Positions 56,848 through 64,000 of a stretch of 64,000 bases of DNA are shown one piece after another (positions within the stretch are counted from its first letter, which is position 1; each line of letters starts with the position of its first letter). Location of the stretch: positions 620,001 to 684,000 of the forward strand of contig NZ_AMRX01000006.1 of NCBI RefSeq assembly GCF_000300815.1, written 5' to 3'. Under the pieces are notes generated by a model that saw only the letters and a program-made list of their open reading frames with translations, had not been told where the DNA came from and searched no databases. A program made the translations under genes and the position numbers. The DNA comes from Gayadomonas joobiniege G7. GTDB taxonomy: Bacteria; Pseudomonadota; Gammaproteobacteria; Enterobacterales; Alteromonadaceae.

Positions 56848-59373
56848 TTAAGCTGACTGCCGTAATAACTGCTGTGTATTCATTTGGGTTAACCGGCGGC
56901 AGCTGAGATATCCCATACAACCAACCAAAACAGCTCCGGTAATAATGCCAAGCAACCAGTACTGGGGATGGAAGCCGGCTTGCATATTAAACACTTGGGT
57001 CTGCAATATTAGCAGCGCCACTTCGTTAGCTAACGCGGCAAAAAATCCCGCCAACGCACCTAAAATCACAAACTCTAAAAATATGCTTTGTTTTAACAAA
57101 CGGCCATTTGCGCCCAAAGTACGCAAGATCACCAACTCCTGTCGACGACTCGACAAGCTTGACTGCACTTGTGCCACTAATACAAGCGCACCGGCACCTA
57201 TCACTAACAAAAGAATGAACTCAACCGCAACAGACACTTGATCAATAATCCCTGTTAACTGAACAATTAATGCATCTATATCAATTAAAGTCACACTAGG
57301 AAATTGAGTCATCAAAGCGCCAAGTTCAGGTTTTGTAGCTTCGGGTACATAAAAACTGGCAATATGAGTGGCTGCAAAATCCTCCAGCACAAGCGGATTA
57401 AATATCATGTAAAAGTTCGGTTGCATTGACTCCCACTTAACCTCGCGCATACTCGTTACCTCGGCGGTAAATTCTCGCCCACCGGCATTAAAAGTTAACT
57501 TATCGCCCAATTTAATGCCAACACGCTCGGCAACTCCGGTTTCGACCGACACTTGGGGGACTTGACTATCAACCCGCCACCACTCACCTTCGGCTATTTT
57601 ATTGTGTTTGGGGCGCTCAGCGGATGAGGTCAAGCTAAGTTCCCGGCCAATGGCTCTTGGCCTATCTCGGTTTGGATCACGCGATTTATCTTTACTTACT
57701 TCATCACGCAAGACTAGGTCATTCACTTTAAGTAAACGGCCACGAGTGACCGGATACGTTTCGGCAACTTCAATGCCTTTAGCGGAAAAAGACGATTTAA
57801 AATCACTCAGTTCAAATTCACTGATGTTTAAAGCAAAATAATTAGGTGTGTCTTCCGGGAGCTGACTTTGCCACTCGCTTAATAAGTCGTTTCTAAGCAC
57901 TAAAACAACTAATAAAAGCTCGATCGCGATAGTAAAACTAATCAATTGAATGCTATTAGCTGACGCTCGGCGATAAAGGCCGGCAATTGCCAATTTAAAC
58001 GCGCTAGAAGCCCGTGCACCGGCTTGACGGCTACCCCAGATAGCGCTGCGTGCCAAAACTAATAGGATAGCGGTCACCCCGCCCGCTGATACTAATAATG
58101 CTAAACTCAATTCTAAGTTTTTACTATAGAGCCACATTAACAAAAATACCGCTGTGGCCGACAATAGCCAGTTAATCCAGTCTTTACCATTATATCCTTC
58201 AAGCTGACGGCGCAAGACTCTTAACGGTGGCACGTTAAAAAGTTTAAAAACAGGAAACGCCGAAAACATAATCAAGCTAATACTACCTGTCATTAGTGCC
58301 AACCAATAAGGGCGTAAACTTGCAGAAGGCAAGGTGCCAGGTAATCGCTCCGCAAAAAGTGATAGAACGGCTTGCTGACCTAAATAGCCTAACGTTAAAC
58401 CAATCAGACTTCCTAGCAGATAAATCCCTAATAGTTGAATGATAAAAACCCAACGTATCTGTTTTGCTGAGGCACCCTGTGTTTTTAAAATAGCAACTAG
58501 GTCAAAATGGCGTTGGCAATAACGGCTGGCCGCTACTGCAATTGCAACAGAAGCTAAAATCACGCCTAATAAACTCGCTAATAAAAAATATTTTTCAGCC
58601 CGTTTGACTGAGCGCATAATACGAGATTCATCGTTATCTAACGAACGCCAACGATGTACATCACGATTTAACTGCGGTAATAACCAATCTTGGAATTCGG
58701 TGACTTTATCTTGCTCACCCGCAACACTTAACAAATAATTGATACGTGAGCCGGGCCGAATAAGCCCAGCAGCCTCTACATCGGCGAGATTCATCAACGC
58801 CAACGCACCTGAATTGAATACATTCAAATCAGCATCGGGCACCGAAGCAATAATCTGTTTTACTTCAAGCTCAATTTGGCCGATTTCAACCAACTGTCCA
58901 GGCGAAACACCTAATTGACTAATCAGTTCACTATCTAACCAAACTTCGCCGCTTGAAACTCGATTTTGTGTGGTCTTGCCTGGTTGCCAAGGCCCTGTTG
59001 TCACTTCAATTTCACCACGCAACGGATACTTTGAATCGACCGCACGCAATGAAGCCAATAACATTTTGTCATTTGCAAAAATCATTGAAGCAAACCGGAT
59101 CTGTTCACTGGTCTGTAAACCTGTCTCTTGCGCATACTCAAGCCACTGGTTTTCAATCGGCCTTGAGGATGAAACAACAGCGTCGGCCGCTAAAAACTCT
59201 GCGCTTTTTTCTTGTAATGCCGCTTGCAACCGCTCGCTAAACATAGACAATGAAAAAACCGCTGACACCGCAAGAATCATTGCCAATAAAATAATCGTAA
59301 GCTCACCTCGGCGCAGCTCGTGGCGCAATAAACGCTGTGATAATTTAATAGCAAAAGAAAAATCAGCTGACAT
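56848..59373 (-). CDS. ybbP: FtsX-like ABC permease, YbbP family
   Basis: Large permease of about 841 aa with an N-terminal helix, two groups of C-terminal FtsX/MacB helices and long periplasmic parts. The ATG at 59373 (MSADFSFAIKLSQRLLRHEL) has GGGGAG upstream; the longer frame to 59406 is unlikely. It overlaps ybbA by 11 bases. With YbbA it forms a transporter next to tesA, as in other gammaproteobacteria. The substrate is unknown. Confidence 0.9.
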   Translation of the reverse strand: MSADFSFAIKLSQRLLRHELRRGELTIILLAMILAVSAVFSLSMFSERLQAALQEKSAEFLAADAVVSSSRPIENQWLEYAQETGLQTSEQIRFASMIFANDKMLLASLRAVDSKYPLRGEIEVTTGPWQPGKTTQNRVSSGEVWLDSELISQLGVSPGQLVEIGQIELEVKQIIASVPDADLNVFNSGALALMNLADVEAAGLIRPGSRINYLLSVAGEQDKVTEFQDWLLPQLNRDVHRWRSLDNDESRIMRSVKRAEKYFLLASLLGVILASVAIAVAASRYCQRHFDLVAILKTQGASAKQIRWVFIIQLLGIYLLGSLIGLTLGYLGQQAVLSLFAERLPGTLPSASLRPYWLALMTGSISLIMFSAFPVFKLFNVPPLRVLRRQLEGYNGKDWINWLLSATAVFLLMWLYSKNLELSLALLVSAGGVTAILLVLARSAIWGSRQAGARASSAFKLAIAGLYRRASANSIQLISFTIAIELLLVVLVLRNDLLSEWQSQLPEDTPNYFALNISEFELSDFKSSFSAKGIEVAETYPVTRGRLLKVNDLVLRDEVSKDKSRDPNRDRPRAIGRELSLTSSAERPKHNKIAEGEWWRVDSQVPQVSVETGVAERVGIKLGDKLTFNAGGREFTAEVTSMREVKWESMQPNFYMIFNPLVLEDFAATHIASFYVPEATKPELGALMTQFPSVTLIDIDALIVQLTGIIDQVSVAVEFILLLVIGAGALVLVAQVQSSLSSRRQELVILRTLGANGRLLKQSIFLEFVILGALAGFFAALANEVALLILQTQVFNMQAGFHPQYWLLGIITGAVLVGCMGYLSCRRLTQMNTQQLLRQSA

Positions 59374-60037
59374 CCGTGAGCTCCCCAGCTTGCATTGCAA
59401 GCTCACGCTGACAACGTTTAGCTAAATTTTTATCGTGCGTGACTAATACTAAAGTCGTGCCAGATTTTTGATTTAGTTCAAACAGCAGGTCTTCAACTTT
59501 TTGACCGTTTTCGGCGTCTAAATTCCCGGTTGGTTCATCGGCAAACAAGATATCAGGTTGACTGGCAAACGCTCTCGCGACAGCTACCCTTTGCTGCTCG
59601 CCCCCTGATAACTGATTCGGAAAATGAGTTCCTCTGTGTTCTAAACCAACTGATTGTAAGAGTGATTTAGCTTGTTGTTCTGCATCTTTAAAACCACTCA
59701 ACTCAAGCGGTAGCATCACATTTTCAAGTGCGGTTAAACTATCAACTAACATAAAAGACTGAAAAACAAAACCAACATGTTGTTTTCTAACGGCTGCGCG
59801 CGCTTCTTCATCAAGTTTATGAATAGGTTTGTCAGCTAACCAAATTTCGCCGCCACTGGCGGTATCTAATCCCGCTAATAAACTTAATAATGTTGACTTG
59901 CCCGAACCCGAACGACCGGTAATGGCAACACTCTGCCCTGCTTCTAATGAAAAATTACATGGTTTTAAGATCTTGAGTTCTTGGCCATTTGACCATACTG
60001 TTTTAGTTAATTCTTTTACTTTGAGCAGAGTCGACAT
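59363..60037 (-). CDS. ybbA: ABC transporter ATPase, YbbA family
   Basis: ATPase of 224 aa with Walker [19 protein letters not shown], signature LSGGEQQRVAVARAFASQP, Walker [13 protein letters not shown] and LVTHDKNLAKR. Its start codon directly abuts the tesA start on the other strand (CATATG). Confidence 0.92.
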   Translation of the reverse strand: MSTLLKVKELTKTVWSNGQELKILKPCNFSLEAGQSVAITGRSGSGKSTLLSLLAGLDTASGGEIWLADKPIHKLDEEARAAVRKQHVGFVFQSFMLVDSLTALENVMLPLELSGFKDAEQQAKSLLQSVGLEHRGTHFPNQLSGGEQQRVAVARAFASQPDILFADEPTGNLDAENGQKVEDLLFELNQKSGTTLVLVTHDKNLAKRCQRELAMQAGELTDVS

Positions 60038-60679
60038 ATGTTAGGTCCCGTCCGTTTTATTGTTTTACGCAATATTATCGTCTTTTGTACGTTAATTTTA
60101 TCTTTTCAGATTTATAGCCAGACCACACAAAAAACCATGCTGATTTTAGGCGACAGTTTATCAGCCGGTTATGGCCTTGACATAGAACAAGCTTGGGCCA
60201 GCCAGCTTAAATCACAATGGGATAAAAAACACCCCAATTGGACGTTAATAAACGCAAGCGTCAGCGGAGAAACCACACAAGGTGGTTTAAACCGTCTGCC
60301 CGGTTTGCTTGAAACCCATGATCCAGATTACGTGATCATTGAATTGGGCGGCAACGATGGTTTGCGCGGTTTTCAGCTTTCAGTTATTAAACAAAATTTA
60401 TTAAAAATAGTTCAACTTATTAAAGCGTCAGGCGCAACCCCAGTACTCATTGAGATTCAAATTCCGCCCAATTATGGTGGTCGGTATTTAAAAGGTTTTA
60501 TTCAAAACTATCACGAAGTAGCTAAAATCGAAAATATTCAATTATTACCCTTCTTTTTGACGGAAATCGCTGCACAGCCAAATTTAATGCAAAGAGACGG
60601 CATACACCCAAATGCAGAGGCGCAAAGTAAAATCGTTAATATTTTAGCGCCTAAGTTTGCAGAGTTGATGAAAAATTGA
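60038..60679 (+). CDS. tesA: GDSL esterase / acyl-CoA thioesterase TesA
   Basis: Periplasmic lysophospholipase and thioesterase of 213 aa. A signal segment (residues 8-28) precedes LILGDSLSAGYGL with the catalytic Ser, then NASVSGETTQGG, ELGGNDGLRG and DGIHPNAEAQ with the Asp-His pair. These are the four blocks of SGNH hydrolases. No clear ribosome site exists because the upstream bases belong to ybbA. Confidence 0.93.
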   Translation: MLGPVRFIVLRNIIVFCTLILSFQIYSQTTQKTMLILGDSLSAGYGLDIEQAWASQLKSQWDKKHPNWTLINASVSGETTQGGLNRLPGLLETHDPDYVIIELGGNDGLRGFQLSVIKQNLLKIVQLIKASGATPVLIEIQIPPNYGGRYLKGFIQNYHEVAKIENIQLLPFFLTEIAAQPNLMQRDGIHPNAEAQSKIVNILAPKFAELMKN

Positions 60680-60737
60680 TTTTTACAAAAACTTCTTTCA
60701 AAATTGTCGCTAACAATTATTAATGAGGACATAAACT

Positions 60738-61256
60738 ATGGCAGGGTCATTAAGAGACCAGCTCTTAAATGCCGGTGTGGTAAATGAAAAACAAGCCAAA
60801 AAAGCATCAAAAAAAAGCAAAAAGAATCGCCAGTTAAAACGTGACGCACAAGAAGCAGCTGAGCAACGCAAAGCCGAGCAAGCTGCCAAAACAGACGAAG
60901 CCAATCGTCAAATTCGCGAGCAAGCTGAGCATAAGGCTCTAATTGCGCAGATTAAACAATTAATTCAGACAAATGAAATAGCGCCCGAAGGTGACTTAAG
61001 TTATAACTTTAATTATCAAAATACAGTTAAAAATATTCGTGTCTCTGATAAACAGCAAAAGCAGCTCGCGAGCGGTTTTATCGCCATTGTCACCTCAGAT
61101 GATAAATTTTTTATGGTGCCAACCAATATTGCAGAAAAAATCGAGCAGCGTTTATCTGGATATACAGTGGTGCTCAACACCCGTGAAGAGTCAGACTCGG
61201 ATGATGACGACGATCCATACAAAGATTATCCAATCCCTGACGATTTAATGTGGTAA
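60738..61256 (+). CDS. DUF2058 protein, YaiL-like
   Basis: Protein of 172 aa of the DUF2058 type. The N-terminal MAGSLRDQLLNAGVVNEKQAK is followed by a highly charged Lys/Gln/Ala helix (residues 20-70) and a compact C-terminal part with YNFNYQNTVKNIRVSD and an Asp-rich stretch before DDLMW. Cytoplasmic. Function unknown. Confidence 0.88.
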   Translation: MAGSLRDQLLNAGVVNEKQAKKASKKSKKNRQLKRDAQEAAEQRKAEQAAKTDEANRQIREQAEHKALIAQIKQLIQTNEIAPEGDLSYNFNYQNTVKNIRVSDKQQKQLASGFIAIVTSDDKFFMVPTNIAEKIEQRLSGYTVVLNTREESDSDDDDDPYKDYPIPDDLMW

Positions 61257-61492
61257 TTATAAAAGCAGATACTCGCTCAGCAGTAATTTTAAAAATTTAT
61301 TGCTGGGCAATCTAAGCATTAAAATCAAGCCTGAACCTTTCATTTTAACGACCACTTCTTTCGCTTTAAAGCGTCTATCCTTGTCTAATCCAAGTTTGAA
61401 ATCTGGTTAATTAAAATATTAATTGCATTTTTTAAAATATTTATTAACCTCAAGTACTATACTGGGACTAAATCAAATAAGGATCTCCTACA

Positions 61493-62158
61493 ATGCGCTT
61501 ACCCATTTTTGCCATGATTGCCACCACGTTGACGTTAGCGGCGTGTGACAAAGCAACCGCTGTTAACGAAAAAAAAGCAGAGCCGTCTGCATTGACGCAA
61601 ACAACAGATCAAATTCACTATCATAACGCATTTTTAAATCTTTCTATTGAAAAACCCCAAAGCTGGTTCGCGCAGTCGCCAGAAGATACGATGAAAATGA
61701 GCCAACAAGGTTCTGAGATTCTATCAGGTGACGATAAAAATATGAAAGCTATGGTTGACCAGTCTTTAAAAACGTCACTGCCGGTTTTTGCATTTTTTGA
61801 GTACGAACCAGGTACACCGGGTAAATTAAATGCAAACGTACTCTCCATGGCTGAAAATATAGAGTTAGCACCCGGTGTTAAAACAGGCTGTGATTATTTG
61901 TATCATACACGAGAGATTTTAAATAAATCTCAGTTGCAAGTGATGATTGACGAAGGCTGTGAACAAACTAAGTTTGGGGATACCTCAATGGGTACTATGA
62001 ACATCACTATGACAATGAATAATCTGTTAGTTAAACAAACATATTATGCTTGTATTAAAGACAAACATGCAGTCACTGTGATCAAAACCTACTTTGATGA
62101 TGAGAGTAAAAACAAGGTCGATAATATTTTAACGACCTTGCAGCTCGATTGTAGCTAA
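61493..62158 (+). CDS. hypothetical lipoprotein
   Basis: Protein of 221 aa with a lipobox ending at Cys19 (TLAAC). The mature part begins with a stretch (LNLSIEKPQSWF) like PsbP/DUF1795-type folds and has four Cys (CDYLYH, EGCEQ, YYACIK, LDCS) that could form disulfides. No confident family. It ends in a 3-base antisense overlap with the GST gene. Confidence 0.7.
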   Translation: MRLPIFAMIATTLTLAACDKATAVNEKKAEPSALTQTTDQIHYHNAFLNLSIEKPQSWFAQSPEDTMKMSQQGSEILSGDDKNMKAMVDQSLKTSLPVFAFFEYEPGTPGKLNANVLSMAENIELAPGVKTGCDYLYHTREILNKSQLQVMIDEGCEQTKFGDTSMGTMNITMTMNNLLVKQTYYACIKDKHAVTVIKTYFDDESKNKVDNILTTLQLDCS

Positions 62159-62727
62159 ACGTGCGGATAGCTGGATTTAACGATAGGCAGTTGAGCGTAA
62201 GGTTCAACTGCTTGTTTCAACTCTGGCCATTGGCTAAAGTTGTATAGTGATCGAAATTCCGCCCAATCAATTAAACTAATCAGGGCCACTGTGGCATAAC
62301 TAAGTGTCTCAAAAGCACCTTTTTTAGCTTGTTCATTTAACCAGTCTAAACAATCCGGTAAACGCTCATGTTGCAGTTTAAAAATCAGTTTATTTTTATC
62401 TGTTGCAATGCCTGAACGCTCCCCCATAAACAAAATGATCAATGCGTCTGTTGCTGCATCGACAACACTTATTAAATTTAGTTCATCAACTGATGGCTGT
62501 GGTAAATCCAGTTTGTTTAACAGGTATTGGGCGATCACATGAGAGTCGAATACGGTTTGCCCCTCATCCACGAGCAGAGGGAGTTTTTTAATAGGGGTTA
62601 ATTCTGCAAAACGTTTACGTGTTTCGTCTTCATATACATTAACAGCTTCAAACTGATAGTTATGATCCGCTAACAAGATTCTAATGCGACGAACATAAGG
62701 AGAAGTGGTGGAGCCATATAAAATCAT
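62155..62727 (-). CDS. glutathione S-transferase-like protein
   Basis: Protein of 190 aa with a thioredoxin-like N-terminal domain (MILYGSTTSPYVRRIRILL, KKLPLLVDEGQTVFDSHVIAQYL) and an all-helical C-terminal domain. TSPYVRR suits the small bacterial GST group. It lies just after tyrA on the same strand, with six bases between. Confidence 0.88.
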   Translation of the reverse strand: MILYGSTTSPYVRRIRILLADHNYQFEAVNVYEDETRKRFAELTPIKKLPLLVDEGQTVFDSHVIAQYLLNKLDLPQPSVDELNLISVVDAATDALIILFMGERSGIATDKNKLIFKLQHERLPDCLDWLNEQAKKGAFETLSYATVALISLIDWAEFRSLYNFSQWPELKQAVEPYAQLPIVKSSYPHV

Positions 62728-62733
62728 TTAAGG

Positions 62734-63714
62734 TTACCTCCGGTTGTCTTCAAATTCTTGAGCAGCGCTAAGCATGCGTCGACTTTCTTTCATAAAATGT
62801 TCAGCATAGTCACCAAACCAATGTTTGACCTCGCCAAATACTTGAATAAATTTTTCTTTATCACCCTGCTTAACTAATTGAATAGCGGCTTGAAAACGCT
62901 CAACAAATCGCTCTAACACGTCAAGTCCTTCAGCGTTTGAAAAGATAATATCCGCGTACAACTGACCATCTTGAGCAAATAAGCGACCAACCATCGCCAA
63001 TTCCAGACGGTAAATCGGTGAACTCAACGCAATGAGTTTGTCTAGCTCAGGTCCTTCTTGTTGCAAATGGCGACCATATAAAAAAGTTGAAAAATGACGC
63101 ATGACTTGGATAAAAGTCATTGCTTGATCATGGTCACGGGCTGATACATATTCCAGTCGAGCACCTAATGCTTTAAAGTCTTTTAATAACCAATCGGCCA
63201 TTTTGTTATCACGGCCTTTACAAACCGCTATTACTTGATCTCGGATGTCACTCACATCAGGTCCAAACATAGGGTGCAAACCAACCACAGGCCCTTGATG
63301 GGCTTCTAACATGGCACGTAATGGTTTAACTTTAATACTGGTCAAATCTGCAAGTAAGGTGTCTGCCATTAAATATGGCTGCAACTGAGCAATGATATTT
63401 TCGGTTTGGTTAATTGGCACAGAAACAACCACCAAGTCTTGCTCTGCTAAAATACTGGCAGCATTGGGCCAGTCATTTTTTTCAAAACAAACCACCTGAT
63501 GGCCAATCGAATTAAATAACTTGATAAACAGACGCCCTAAACGGCCTCCGCCACCAACCACACAAATACGTTTAGGATCGGCTGTGCTATCCAGATGAAC
63601 CGCTTGCTGTTTTTGCCATTGAGTTTCGAGCGCCGCCTTTTGTTCACTCAAGGTTTTTATTTGTGAATCTATTGCTGCAATTTTTGCGGCTAAATCATCC
63701 TGCATAGCTGTCAT
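62734..63714 (-). CDS. tyrA: prephenate dehydrogenase TyrA lacking most of the chorismate mutase domain
   Basis: Protein of 326 aa. From about residue 48 it matches the dehydrogenase part of the enteric T-protein: [14 protein letters not shown] for [42 protein letters not shown] and [19 protein letters not shown]. The usual T-protein is about 373 aa with a 90-residue chorismate mutase in front. Here only about 45 residues of helix ([20 protein letters not shown]) remain. It follows the DAHP synthase stop with no gap, forming an aroF/G-tyrA operon for tyrosine. Confidence 0.93.
   Translation of the reverse strand: MTAMQDDLAAKIAAIDSQIKTLSEQKAALETQWQKQQAVHLDSTADPKRICVVGGGGRLGRLFIKLFNSIGHQVVCFEKNDWPNAASILAEQDLVVVSVPINQTENIIAQLQPYLMADTLLADLTSIKVKPLRAMLEAHQGPVVGLHPMFGPDVSDIRDQVIAVCKGRDNKMADWLLKDFKALGARLEYVSARDHDQAMTFIQVMRHFSTFLYGRHLQQEGPELDKLIALSSPIYRLELAMVGRLFAQDGQLYADIIFSNAEGLDVLERFVERFQAAIQLVKQGDKEKFIQVFGEVKHWFGDYAEHFMKESRRMLSAAQEFEDNRR

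Positions 63715-64000
<286 letters not shown>

Overview
The window looks like chromosome of a marine gammaproteobacterium of the Alteromonadales type (Catenovulum/Alteromonadaceae-like). This is inferred from moderately low G+C, gene families and synteny: ybbA-ybbP with tesA, nhaB-dsbB, smc-zipA, lolCDE, fadIJ, GlyGly-CTERM sorting, Calx-beta surface proteins and an algal-polysaccharide cluster. No rRNA, tRNA, CRISPR array, prophage or insertion sequence was recognised. The window opens inside cobQ and closes inside a DAHP synthase gene, both on the minus strand.

Layout. 1-6440 (minus): a vitamin B12 operon, btuD-btuC-cobT-cobS-cobU-cobC-cobQ, preceded by a cobalamin riboswitch whose core motifs can be read directly. 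6468-8953: a PhzF-like protein with an altered catalytic position, then divergent queC/queE. 9103-15256: a giant Calx-beta lipoprotein, a DeoR regulator and glmS. 15430-20181 (minus): a heavy-metal RND efflux pair (CusA/CzcA and CusB/CzcB) with a small His/Cys-rich secreted protein. 20349-33166: two membrane diguanylate-cyclase-type proteins flank a polysaccharide cluster of two unclassified parallel beta-helix proteins, an S1-type lipoprotein sulfatase and a GH29 fucosidase, plus a 5'-nucleotidase lipoprotein. 33231-36794: LysR regulator, DUF4437 cupin, CmcJ/NvfI-like oxidoreductase and nitroreductase. 36847-40492: class II fumarase, a previously unlisted 56-aa membrane protein with its own promoter and terminator, and a marR/bcr divergent pair with a readable operator array. 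40564-64000 is mostly housekeeping: zipA-smc, cysZ, lolCDE, nhaB-dsbB, fadIJ, ppnP, ybbAP/tesA, a DUF2058 protein, a GST, tyrA and the DAHP synthase.

How parts work together. The riboswitch should repress B12 uptake and nucleotide-loop assembly when cobalamin is plentiful. The sulfatase and GH29 enzyme form an operon expected to desulfate and defucosylate an algal sulfated glycan, with the beta-helix proteins as candidate depolymerases; no TonB-dependent receptor is present here. MarR and Bcr form a self-contained efflux switch.

A family of short GTAG-headed hairpins (REP-like) occurs in pairs at 15.28-15.41, 22.32-22.42, 26.55-26.64 and 31.85-31.93 kb, with a single one at 7.55 kb. Two of them supply the stop codon of the adjacent gene. 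I did not find a clearly new multi-gene system. The best leads are the two unclassified beta-helix proteins, the REP family, the isolated small membrane protein and several altered enzymes (PhzF, TyrA, FadJ).
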